A stretch of DNA of 64,000 nt from Puccinia triticina (Eukaryota > Basidiomycota > Pucciniomycetes > Pucciniales > Pucciniaceae): NCBI RefSeq assembly GCF_026914185.1, contig NC_070568.1, positions 62,001 through 126,000 of the forward strand, given 5' to 3'. Positions 53,127 to 62,229 of the stretch are shown here, in pieces. The notes beneath the pieces are model-generated. The model was not told the origin of the DNA. It worked only from the letters and a program-made list of their open reading frames with translations, and made no database searches. Numbering within the stretch: the stretch's first letter is position 1; every line of letters starts with the position of its first letter. A program made the position numbers and the translations under genes.

Positions 53127-54851
53127 TTATGGTATGTTTTCAGAGAAAGAAGTCCTAGAATGATACTTTTTGACATGTGTTGATGCATATCTTCTGGCCA
53201 ATTCAGTTCCATCCAGTTCTTCCAAGGGGTAAGAGCCTCCAGGATTTTGAGTTTTTATTCTGTAAGGTCCATTCCATTTATTTTCAAAGAGTTTCCCAAA
53301 TTGGGAGTCCAGAGATTTATTGTATACTAATACCAGTTCTCCAGTTTGTAGTGGTTTTCTTGCTGTCTTTTTGTTGTTCCAGTAATCCACAGAGCTTTTC
53401 CTGGTGTCCATAAGGTGCAAATGTGCCTGCTGAAGAATAGTGTCCCTGTTTTCCAATTGTTGAGTCCTGGCCAAAAGAAGGTCCTGAGTTGATTCCACTG
53501 TGGTCCAGTCTATTCCAAAGAAAGTTTCCAGTTCCAATTCTATGGGTAAGATGGGTGATTGTCCAAGAACCAATTCATAGGGAGAGTAGCCAGTTGATCT
53601 TTTGGTGGATATTCTGTCTGCAAACAATACTAAAGTTAAATAAGACCTCCATTTCTTGCCTTCAGTTCCACACAGTTTGACCAAAGTGTCCTTGATTGCC
53701 TGATGTCCTCTTTCTACCATTCCATTAGCTTCAGGATAATAGGGTGTTGTGACTTTTACTTTGATACCTGCTTCTAGAAGTGAGTTTTGAAATTGTTGTC
53801 CAAATTCTGAGCCTCCATCCACCGTTACTGACCAAGGGGCTCCATATCTGTAGATCCAATTTTCCAAGAACCAGTGGGAGATTTTCTTTGCCTGTATTTT
53901 CTCCAGTCCAACAGCTTCTATCCATCCAGAAAGGTCATCTCTAGCAATTACCAAGTATTTCCATTTACCTGCCTTGATGTGTACTGTGTCCAAACTAACT
54001 CTTCCAAAGATTGTTGATGATCCAGTGGGCTTCTTTGGTTCCATGGGTAGTACTGAGTTCCTCTTTTGGCAAGCTTCACAAGATTGGACCCACTTGGTAA
54101 CTCCTCTTTTAAGTCCTGGCCACCAAAATCTGAGTTTAGTTCTTCTGTAGGTTTCTGAAATTCCTCTGTGACCTAGGGTTTCATGGAGAGAGCTGAGGAT
54201 GGATTTCTGTGCTAAAGGGGAAGTGACCACTATTTGGGAGAAATTTTTGTTGATCCTGTGTAATACTCCATTTGAGAGAAAGTAGTTGGCTGATTTGTGC
54301 AAAATTTGTCTGAATTCCAGGGTGCTGCATCCAGGAGGTTTGTTCATGGTGGCCAGGTAGTATTCCAAATGTTTCCAAATTCCTTGTTGAAGAGACCTTA
54401 CCTCCTCCCCCAACTCAGCTGATGTCCCCAGCAGCAAACCAGGACAAGAAAGAATTCCAAAAGAAGATTGCTTGAGTCCAAATCCAGGGTGAGGTTTGAT
54501 CCATTCTTCATCCTCATCAAAGCTAGGGCAGTCCTCCTCATCTGGGTCTGGAGGCCTCCTGGAAAGTCCATCTGGTAAGGTGAAAGTTTTTCCTGGGGTG
54601 TGGACCAAGTCAAAAGAGAAGAGCTGAATAAAGGCAATCCATCTGTTCATAGGGGCATTAGGTAGAGAAGGGTTGTTGATCATTCCAATAAGGCACTTGG
54701 CATCCACCCTGAGTTGAAAGTGTTGGCCCCAGAGCTTGATTTGAATTTTCTTGAGGATTTTAGAGACCCCACAGAGTTCCAGTTTTGATTGTGAGTATTC
54801 TGATTCCCTTTTTGAAAAGACCACTGACTCATATAAAACTGGCCTGTCCAA
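53127..54851 (-). CDS. pol: Pol of Gypsy A2, RNase H (part) and integrase
   Basis: 574 residues in the same frame as the RT part, separated from it only by a TAG at 54894; the start at 54851 is a TTG, so this is not an independent gene. The integrase zinc motif is HETLGH ... CEACQKR. The DDE core shows DTVHIKAG, VTVDGGSEFG and MVERGH. The tail has WNGPYRI and no chromodomain. It is colinear with A1. The linker before the integrase holds the central polypurine-like tract (54404-54416). Confidence 0.87.
   Translation of the reverse strand: MDRPVLYESVVFSKRESEYSQSKLELCGVSKILKKIQIKLWGQHFQLRVDAKCLIGMINNPSLPNAPMNRWIAFIQLFSFDLVHTPGKTFTLPDGLSRRPPDPDEEDCPSFDEDEEWIKPHPGFGLKQSSFGILSCPGLLLGTSAELGEEVRSLQQGIWKHLEYYLATMNKPPGCSTLEFRQILHKSANYFLSNGVLHRINKNFSQIVVTSPLAQKSILSSLHETLGHRGISETYRRTKLRFWWPGLKRGVTKWVQSCEACQKRNSVLPMEPKKPTGSSTIFGRVSLDTVHIKAGKWKYLVIARDDLSGWIEAVGLEKIQAKKISHWFLENWIYRYGAPWSVTVDGGSEFGQQFQNSLLEAGIKVKVTTPYYPEANGMVERGHQAIKDTLVKLCGTEGKKWRSYLTLVLFADRISTKRSTGYSPYELVLGQSPILPIELELETFFGIDWTTVESTQDLLLARTQQLENRDTILQQAHLHLMDTRKSSVDYWNNKKTARKPLQTGELVLVYNKSLDSQFGKLFENKWNGPYRIKTQNPGGSYPLEELDGTELARRYASTHVKKYHSRTSFSENIP
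54404..54416 (-). other. Candidate central polypurine tract, A2
   Basis: The minus strand reads GAGTTGGGGGAGG, preceded by GGGGACATCAGCT, corresponding to 18192-18216 of A1 and resembling the 3' tract at 49867-49880. Confidence 0.5.
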
Positions 54852-54893
54852 ATTAGCAGAATCCTCCTGGGTAAGAACAGCTCCAGCAGCAAT

Positions 54894-56336
54894 CTAACTA
54901 GAATCCACAGAGAGTTTGATTTGTCCAGCTTCAGGTCCAAATTCCAGTTTCTTGAGGGTGATATCCTTTCCAATAATCCTTTTAAGGTCCTCAAAAGCTT
55001 CCTGGCAGTCCTCTGTCCAATCCCAAGTAGAGTCCTTCCTGGTGAGTTGTCTGAGAGGTGCAGTGATGGTGGAGTAATTTTGGATAAACATTCTGACATA
55101 GACACAGATACCTAGGAATCCTCTGACTTCAGTTGGGGTGATTGGGGTTGGCCAAGTTTCTATTTTGTTGAGTTTCTTAGCTGAGATTTTCCTTCCTTCC
55201 TTGCAGACAACATGGCCTACTAGATCCAGGGCAGGGACACAACAGGCAAACTTTTTACCAGAGATAGTGAGTCCAGCTTCTTCAATCCTAAAGAGTATCC
55301 TTTCCAGAGTGATGGCATATTCAAAGATAAATTTTCTGATTTGGGGGTTGGCATCCAGGGTTTGTCCATTGTAGTCTGAGGTTGGTCCTTTGATTCCTCC
55401 ATCATCAATAAAGATTCCCATGTGGTGAGGTAATTCATCCTGGAGGATCCACATCATCTGGGCCTGATAAACTGCAACTGAATTGGTGGCTCCTTGGGGT
55501 AATCTGGTGAGTTGGAATCTTCCTAGAGGAGTTTCAAAGGTGGTGAGGGGCCTAGATTCTGGTGCTAACTCCCTTTCATCATATCCTCCCATAATGTCTC
55601 CAAGTCCATAGCAAGCCCTTCCAGTGAATGAGTCAATGAGTTCCTCTGGTGATGGTGGTAAGCCTGCATCCTTGATAGTGACTTTGTTGAGTTTCTGGAG
55701 ATCATGGACTATCCTTAATTTGCCATCTTGCTTTTTGACACAGAAAATGGGGCTGGAGTAGCTGGAAAAAGATTGTTCATAGAGGCCAGTCCTGAGTCTT
55801 TCCCTTACTAATTCTATGACTTGGTCCTTGATGGGTCCAGGGATTGGGATAGGTTTCTGTTGCCAAGGTTCATGGGGAATAACTGGGATGGTGTAAGGTT
55901 GTCCATAGGTATGTTTGAGTAGTCCTCTTTCATCTTCCTTGAAGGCCAGGGCTCGTTGTCTGATGGTGATGACCCAAACTAATAATAAATATTCTTGTTC
56001 TGAAAGCCATCCAGGGGGTCCAAAGTTGATAAGGTCCAGCCTGTCTTGAGTAATTTTGGAGGTAGGAGTAAAAGGAGGTGGAAATGGAGTTAAAGGAGTT
56101 GCATAGGGATCCCTGGAGAGTGGTGGTCTGGCCAGAGGAGGATTAAGAGAAAGGGGCATAGGTTGGTTGACTGGTTTTATCTTTTTTAAGGTTGATTTAT
56201 ATTTTGAGGCATAGGTGGCATAGGTTGGTGATGTTGCTTTAGACAGGGTTCCAGATCCTATTGGGAGAAGCTGAAATCCTGTCCTTGGCCTAAAAAATCC
56301 CTGGTGACTAGATTGATTGGAAGGCTGGTTTCCCAT
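54894..56336 (-). CDS. pol: Pol of Gypsy A2, reverse transcriptase part
   Basis: 480 residues from ATG at 56336 to a TAG in the RNase H start (SVDSS-stop-IAAG; A1 has Val here). RT motifs are FCVKKQDGKLRIVHD, LPQGATNS and FIDD. The frame is -1 relative to gag-pro and is probably entered through the heptamer at 56291-56297. No 23-bp expansion, unlike A1. One base change restores continuity with the integrase part, so decay is slight. Confidence 0.87.
   Translation of the reverse strand: MGNQPSNQSSHQGFFRPRTGFQLLPIGSGTLSKATSPTYATYASKYKSTLKKIKPVNQPMPLSLNPPLARPPLSRDPYATPLTPFPPPFTPTSKITQDRLDLINFGPPGWLSEQEYLLLVWVITIRQRALAFKEDERGLLKHTYGQPYTIPVIPHEPWQQKPIPIPGPIKDQVIELVRERLRTGLYEQSFSSYSSPIFCVKKQDGKLRIVHDLQKLNKVTIKDAGLPPSPEELIDSFTGRACYGLGDIMGGYDERELAPESRPLTTFETPLGRFQLTRLPQGATNSVAVYQAQMMWILQDELPHHMGIFIDDGGIKGPTSDYNGQTLDANPQIRKFIFEYAITLERILFRIEEAGLTISGKKFACCVPALDLVGHVVCKEGRKISAKKLNKIETWPTPITPTEVRGFLGICVYVRMFIQNYSTITAPLRQLTRKDSTWDWTEDCQEAFEDLKRIIGKDITLKKLEFGPEAGQIKLSVDSS
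56291..56297 (-). promoter_or_regulatory. -1 ribosomal frameshift heptamer (gag-pro/pol), A2
   Basis: In the gag-pro frame the minus strand runs GAT TTT TTA GGC, giving T-TTT-TTA as in A1, while the pol frame reads TTT TTT AGG (FFR in both copies). Confidence 0.75.
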
Positions 56337-56419
56337 TTGTGATGATTAGGCAGGAGGATTGGTACCAAGTAAGTTTGTCCTTTGTCCACCACAGACAGTG
56401 ATTCCTCCCTGTTTCCATT

Positions 56420-58762
56420 TTATTTGATAGTGGCTGATGCATCCATTAAGAAGGGTTTTCCTACAATTAGCTGAACTCCGCCTTTAGCTACCCAGAAATG
56501 AAAAGTCTTGGTGATTTTTCCTAGAAGAACCTCCACTCCTTCAGCAATTCCAGTGATTCCAGTATGGTGGCCTCCAATTCCTTTGAGCTTCATGGGTTTT
56601 TCAGTGATAACCAGTCCTATAGATTGGGCCATCTCCTCAGGGATAATGTTGACCATAGATCCAGTGTCCAAGAGTGCTTCAAAAGATTTTCCTCCCATGG
56701 TGAGTCTGACATAGGCAAGGGGGCAGGAGTAGTGAGTTTGTCCAGGAGTTTCCTCTTCTTCTTCCATAGCTGCAGAGTTGGCTGATTTGGTTGAATCCAC
56801 AGAGACCCTCCTGTTGGAAATTTTCTTTTTGAAGGCTTCAGAGGCAGAAGGAGAAGAGGCTAGAAGTTCCCCAATGGTAAGTTCCACAGTAGTTTTGTTG
56901 AGCACCCTGTTGACTATAGAATCTTCAATCCCTGGGTATTCCTTGGCTAGTGGCTTTTCCAAGTGGGTTTTCCTAGATGGCTTGTCTGTACTGGGCTGGC
57001 CTTGGTCCTGGTTGTCCTGGAATTTAACTTTTGGGCCTGGTTTGGAAGGTTGGGCTGGACTGGGTTTAGGAGGAGTTTTGGAAGGTGAGGTTGCAAATTT
57101 GATTAAGTCATCCTGGTCCATATCCATTAGAGATTCCTTTTCATTCCTGGTCCTTTTTCCACTAGTAGTAGGTTCATCCTCTGGGTCCTGGCTAGATCTG
57201 GTCCTTTTTCCAATATCCACATCATATACAGTTGGAGAGTCCTGGGCTAGTTCCTCAAGTTGGCCAAAGGAAGAGATGGTGGTTGGCCTGGCAGAATCCT
57301 TGGAGAATTGGTCCACTATAGTTTTGATAGGTCTACTGGTATCCCAAGGAATAGGTGTGTTGTCTGGAAATTTGTATCTGTTTCCATCCCTGATGACTAA
57401 TCCAGAATCCACATCATAGTTTAGAAGAGAGCAAGACCTGGTTCCATGGTTGTTCTGAAAGCAGTAGAAGCATTTGAAATCTGGTTTATTCCTAGGAGAA
57501 GGGGTGTACTGTTGGCCAGGGGCAGCTCCAATAAGGTGAGGTGGGGCTGATTTTCCTGCAGTAAGAGCTGCTAATTGCTGTGTGATCTCCTCTAGTTTCT
57601 GCTCTGCGGTTTTAGGTGCCTGGGAAGTGGTAATCTGAGGTGGAGGCCTGGAAGGAGGAGCCATGGGTTGAGAGGTGGAAGGAGGGGCCTTGGTTACTGG
57701 AAGAGTTGAGTCCTTTTGATCCTGGGGAAGAGCCATTTTGAAGAGTTTTCTCCTTTCCATGACTGATGCTGAATGGACTTCTCTGATTATGAAGGAGCAG
57801 ATGGTTGAAGTTGGGGGTAGAATCATTCCTCCATCCTCTGAGGCCAGCATTTCATTGCACTTGATGAGTTCCTTGGTGACAGCTGATTCCAGTTCTGGGC
57901 TAAGGGCATCCAATAGAAATTCTCTGAATTCCTCCAGGTGGGAGCACTGTTTCATTCTTAAAATATAATTAGTAATGACTGAATATTTATTGTTGAACAA
58001 CCTGAATTCTTCTGAAGTTTTGATTCCTCCAGCCTGGATTGAGTTGTTGATCAATTGAGTGAGGTCCCTCCTAGTATATCTGACAAAAGGGAGTGGGGAT
58101 CCATATCTGTCCAGTAGCTGCTTCTTGAGGTCCTCCCAGTTCTGGTTCCTGTAAGCCTCCATTTGTTCCACTTCTTCCTTGATGGCCTCCCCTTTGAGAA
58201 AAGAAACAACCTGCCTGACCAAATCTATAGAAGAAGCTCCATCAGTTGATCCTACATTTTCATACCTGTTAATAAAGTTTTCAATGGTGAGGTTGGTTCC
58301 ATCAAAGCAGAGTTCCTTGTCCAAGGGCTTGATTTTGACTCCTTTGATTGGTCCTTTGTAGGCTGGCATCCTGGTTTCCTTCTCCAAAAAGTAGACCACA
58401 GAGTGTTTGGAAGATACAGATGGGGCTGGAGGTGTGATTCTTTGTCTGAGTCCTAGGTGAGAGCTTTCTGAAGGATCAGGTATGTTGTCCCTGTACTGGT
58501 TGAAGACATTGGGGTGTTGAAACTGAGGATTGTTGGGGCCAGTGCTGCCTCTGTACTGATTGAAGTTGTTGGTAGGTTGAGGTAAAGGGTTGGTTTGAGC
58601 TGGATCTTCAGGAAAGGGATTGGCTGGTCCAGCAGGGTGAGTGTTGTTATCTTCTGGAGCAGTTTGGAAGGGGTTGTTGAAGAGAGTTCCTGGGTTGTTA
58701 CTGGCAGTCTCTCCTAGGTTGTTGTTGATAGGATGAGCAGCATCTTTAGAGTGGATGGACAT
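56420..58762 (-). CDS. gag-pro: Gag-protease polyprotein of Gypsy A2
   Basis: About 780 residues from the ATG at 58762 (MSIHSKDA), chosen because it matches the A1 start context; an upstream in-frame ATG at 58879 adds a hydrophobic stretch without counterpart in A1. It has the capsid region, CCHC knuckle (CFYCFQNNHGTRSC) and protease (LLDTGSM). The frame stops at TAA (56420) after SATIK, where A1 continues with Tyr; beyond it the frame stays open past the frameshift heptamer, so the TAA is a point mutation that would block Pol synthesis. It is diverged from A1 but colinear. Confidence 0.88.
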   Translation of the reverse strand: MSIHSKDAAHPINNNLGETASNNPGTLFNNPFQTAPEDNNTHPAGPANPFPEDPAQTNPLPQPTNNFNQYRGSTGPNNPQFQHPNVFNQYRDNIPDPSESSHLGLRQRITPPAPSVSSKHSVVYFLEKETRMPAYKGPIKGVKIKPLDKELCFDGTNLTIENFINRYENVGSTDGASSIDLVRQVVSFLKGEAIKEEVEQMEAYRNQNWEDLKKQLLDRYGSPLPFVRYTRRDLTQLINNSIQAGGIKTSEEFRLFNNKYSVITNYILRMKQCSHLEEFREFLLDALSPELESAVTKELIKCNEMLASEDGGMILPPTSTICSFIIREVHSASVMERRKLFKMALPQDQKDSTLPVTKAPPSTSQPMAPPSRPPPQITTSQAPKTAEQKLEEITQQLAALTAGKSAPPHLIGAAPGQQYTPSPRNKPDFKCFYCFQNNHGTRSCSLLNYDVDSGLVIRDGNRYKFPDNTPIPWDTSRPIKTIVDQFSKDSARPTTISSFGQLEELAQDSPTVYDVDIGKRTRSSQDPEDEPTTSGKRTRNEKESLMDMDQDDLIKFATSPSKTPPKPSPAQPSKPGPKVKFQDNQDQGQPSTDKPSRKTHLEKPLAKEYPGIEDSIVNRVLNKTTVELTIGELLASSPSASEAFKKKISNRRVSVDSTKSANSAAMEEEEETPGQTHYSCPLAYVRLTMGGKSFEALLDTGSMVNIIPEEMAQSIGLVITEKPMKLKGIGGHHTGITGIAEGVEVLLGKITKTFHFWVAKGGVQLIVGKPFLMDASATIK

Positions 58763-58974
58763 CTTGAAAGGTAACTGGCTGGGGAAGAAAAGAGTTCTGA
58801 AGAGGAGGGAAAAGAAGAGGGAGAAATAAAACTGAAGAAATTTGTTTTTATGGGTTTGTGGTTTTGGGATCTGATGCACTGAAGAGGAATGGAGTGGAAA
58901 GGGTTTGTGTAGGTGATAGAACTATGAACTGGTAGTGAAAAAGGTAACTAGGACTAAAATCTAAAGGTAATCAG

Positions 58975-58992
58975 GCCACTGTTGGGACACCA
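58975..58992 (-). other. Primer-binding site of Gypsy A2
   Basis: The minus strand reads TGGTGTCCCAACAGTGGC, two bases inside the 5' LTR, identical to A1 and A3. Confidence 0.8.
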
Positions 58993-58994
58993 CT

Positions 58995-59945
58995 TGTGGA
59001 ACTCCTAAAAGATCAGGAAAGAGCTGTGAGGGGAAATAGTCAACTACACTACTAATAATGTAGGAGAGGCTACAGGTGCTGGTGAGGCTGCCCTCTAGAC
59101 TAATGCTGATGGAGAGAGGGTTACACTAAGAAAAAGAAAAGGGTGTGGCTGATGATTCTCTTTGACTTAGATGGCTTTAACACTTTATGAGTCTGAGGTG
59201 TATCAATCCTACTGAGTGAGAGAGGAGAAGTGAGAAGGGGAAAAGCAGAAGCTCTTGGGAGTCACTCTGAGATGGGTAATGAGATATATGCTGGGGGATA
59301 TATTTCTATGGTGATGAAACTGTATCTAAGTGTGATGTGTAAAGGTGCTACAGAGGGGATGTAGTAGAAAGTGCATATAAGGGTTATAAGGGTGATGTTT
59401 AAAAGGTGCTACAGAGGGGATGTAGTAGAAAGTGCATGATGGGGATACAACATCTAGAGGGGTGTTTATATATGTGAGAAGTACTACAGGGGGGTGATAC
59501 ATGATGAGCACATAGTAACAATATCTGAAGATGAGCAGTAATGATGAAGGCGCAATGACCAAAGAGTGTACATGAAAGGTAACTATGTAGAAGATGAAAT
59601 AATGATGAGCATTTGATAATAACTACAAGAGCTATGAAGGAATGTACTGCTGATATCATATGAAGAGAAAAATGAGTAATGAAGTTATGTAAGATCTGCA
59701 GTCCTATGTAGCTATGATACTAATGAATGATGTATGTAATAATGCTAAGGATATGTATGAAGAAAATACCTGCCAAAACTATACATGCCAATAACTGCTG
59801 ATCCATTTGGAAATCCTAGGTGAAATGAGTGGGTGACTAGGGGTAAAATGGGGTGTAGAATCTGAATATGAAGTAATAATGAGGTATTTATGAAGGGTTT
59901 AGGTGATATGAGGGTGATAGTATGAACAGGAACAGGGTTACCACA
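58995..59945 (-). repeat. 5' LTR of Gypsy A2
   Basis: 951 bp. It matches 48977-49866 apart from a few bases and a 61-bp tandem duplication: a 36-bp segment beginning AAAGGTGCTACAGAGG occurs at 59341-59376 and again at 59402-59437. Since both LTRs are copied from one template, the duplication arose after insertion or during reverse transcription. Confidence 0.92.
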
Positions 59946-60678
59946 CCGGCCAGCTGGCTGGTCATCGAGGTGTCCTTGATGTCAAGGTACATGTACCTTG
60001 ATGACCAGCCATCTGAGCAGTCATCGAGGTATACACCTCAATGACCGGCCAACTGGCTGGCCATCAACATATGTACCTCGATGACCAGCCAGCCGGCTGG
60101 TCTTTGAGGTATGAATGTACCTTGATGAACCGACCCGAGCTGGCCAGTCATCAAGGTGTATGCCTTAATGGCCGGTTGGCTCCGGTCATCAATGATCAAG
60201 GCCTTGATGACCGGCCGGCTCCGGTCATCAATGATCCAGCCTTGATGACAGGGATGATCAAGGTGTATGCCTTGACGACCGGCCTGCGCCGGTCATCAAG
60301 GTGCCTGTATACCTCGACGACCAGCCAGCTGACCGGTCATCGAGGTACAATTTTGATGGCCAGCCAGTTGGCCGGTCATTGAGGTGTATACCTTGATGAC
60401 TGGTCAGACGGCTGGCCATCAAGGTATACATGTACCTCGATGACCGGAGCCAGCCGGTCATCAAGGACACTTCAATGACCAGCCAGCTGGCCGGTCTGAG
60501 GTGATCGAGGTGTATCCTTGATGACCGGTCATTGATCAGTGTCTGCCTTCTTGATGACCGGCCGGCTCCGGTCATCGAGCTGTCTGCCTTGATGACCAGC
60601 CGTCTGACCAGTCATTGAGGCATGTATAGCTCGATGACCTCCCAGCTGTCCAGTCATCGGTGTGTCCTGATGACCCGC
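59946..60678. repeat. Palindromic GACCGGTC foldback array, right part
   Basis: Over 20 alternating segments of the types TTGATGACCGGCC, CCGGTCATCAAGG and CCAGCTGGCCGGTC. Short perfect palindromes (GACCGGTC, CAGCTG) are frequent. The array continues the left part at 48709-48976 after removal of Gypsy A2, and is cut at 60678 by the family C LTR. Confidence 0.75.
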
Positions 60679-61615
60679 TGTGGTAGACGGAAAAGTGGAA
60701 AAATAAAAAGTTTTTTCTATGCCACATAATTACTCATACTAGGCCTCAAGATACCATCAAATGGACCCCAGAAATGGATTCTACGGCCAATTTCACCCCT
60801 AGTCATCACTGGAAGCACCCCTGGACCCCCTCTAGTATGGAAGTTACACCTCATGGACACATATCACACGGCCAGCCCCAGTAACCCAGCTGTCATCTGC
60901 CCCAACCCGAGTTTCACAGTAGTACACTTATACATATCACAGGATACAAACATACATCTCCCTGTCAGGCTACACTCATTACATATTAACTACATACACT
61001 CCTTTATATACATAGTATGACATCATTTACACTGTTTCTGCAGCCTCAGACTTTGTGTATACACTAATTCCCCCTGTATGACAGCTCATGCAGTCTACTG
61101 TTACCTCATGCATGCATTAGAATGTTCTTTTGTATATTCTGACACCATTCATGTGCCCCTGAGGGGTTATGACATCATTTGTATCTACTCCCACCAGCTA
61201 AAATCCCTCACCCTGTTGTCTAGATTAGCTGAAACCCTAACCCACAAGCCCCTCAGGGGCTCCCCTTTTGTCTATAAAAGGAGCTCTCTCCACCCCCAGT
61301 GGCCTGCTCCCCAGTTCCTCACCCAGAACTCACAAGTCACCCAACACTCATCCACACTCAAATCCTAAAACCCTTATAACAATAAATCAACCCTTATAAC
61401 AACATTTCAACCCTTATAACAAAGTAATTGAAACACTTACACGTTGCCAGTCAAACAGATTTCATCTGGAACAGACCAGACCTATCACTTAATAAAACTT
61501 GCCAAGCTGAGCTTGGTGGGTCTTGTTGACTGATAACAGAAGGGCAGAGCTTGCAACTCCCTCATACCCTTCACCATTCAGCAAAAGGGTTTCATTACCA
61601 CTTTTTAGTCTTACA
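60679..61615 (+). repeat. 5' LTR of Gypsy C1
   Basis: TGTGGTAGACGG to GTCTTACA. It is the reference for the solo LTRs at 9668-10527/34045-34171 and 23626-24525. TATAAAAG at 61273-61280 is the probable TATA box. The sequence AAAACTTGCCAAGCT and the CCATTCAGCAAAAGGG phrase near the end are conserved in all three copies. Confidence 0.88.
61273..61280 (+). promoter_or_regulatory. TATA box in Gypsy C1 LTR
   Basis: TATAAAAG followed by GAGCTCTC; the same context is kept in the solo LTRs (10003-10010 on the minus strand and about 24202). Confidence 0.6.
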
Positions 61616-61867
61616 AGGGAGTCCCCAACGTGATCGGATAATCTTGTTTGATCGACAACGTTTCAACCAAAGAAAACCAGAAACCATCGTCTACGGATCT
61701 CAACCTCAAGCGGCGATAGGAATCAAATTCGTCAAACAAATCTATAACACTCAACGGCATATTCAGTTATTCTGTTGACAACTAGTCAACTTTTTGGACT
61801 ATCTAAGGAACCAATTACGAACCTCTGAAAAGAACACATAACTACCTAACCTGAAAGGAGTGTTTCG

Positions 61868-62057
61868 AAGGAAGCGGCTAATTATATACTGGAAGACGGT
61901 GTGTAGTACCTAAGGATTCAGATAATTAGATACTGTTAGAAGAAAACTCTGGAGCCCACTCAAAGGAAGCAGCCAATTATATACTGAACAACGGTGTGTA
62001 GTACCTAAGGATTCAGATAATTAGGATACTGTTTGAAGAACCCTCCCAGGACCGTAA
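61868..62057 (+). repeat. 95-bp tandem repeat in the Gypsy C1 leader
   Basis: AAGGAAGCGGCTAATTATAT at 61868 recurs as AAGGAAGCAGCCAATTATAT at 61963; both units contain CGGTGTGTAGTACCTAAGGA. It lies between LTR and gag. Confidence 0.8.
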
Positions 62058-62229
62058 AGTTATTTTAGATATTAGAAAGAAACCCCCAATTTGCCCTGGT
62101 AAAGAAACCAGAGACCATATATTATTGTTTCTTTTTCAGAGCACAGTAACAGTTAACGAACGATCGTCATATTAAGAAAACTAGGCTTCAACGAGAATCA
62201 ACAAGAGTTTACCCTTCAGTACATTAGAA

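Larger units (their letters stand above)
48977..59945 (-). mobile_element. Ty3/Gypsy retrotransposon family A, copy A2
   Basis: LTRs lie at 48977-49866 and 58995-59945, with CCGG at 48973-48976 and 59946-59949. Order on the minus strand is primer site, gag-pro, pol, 3.2-kb 3' region with an antisense gene, polypurine tract. Sequence is clearly diverged from A1 but co-linear throughout. Defects seen are a TAA near the end of gag-pro (56420) and a TAG in pol (54894); no frameshifts in pol. The target is the CCGG core of a palindromic array. Confidence 0.92.
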
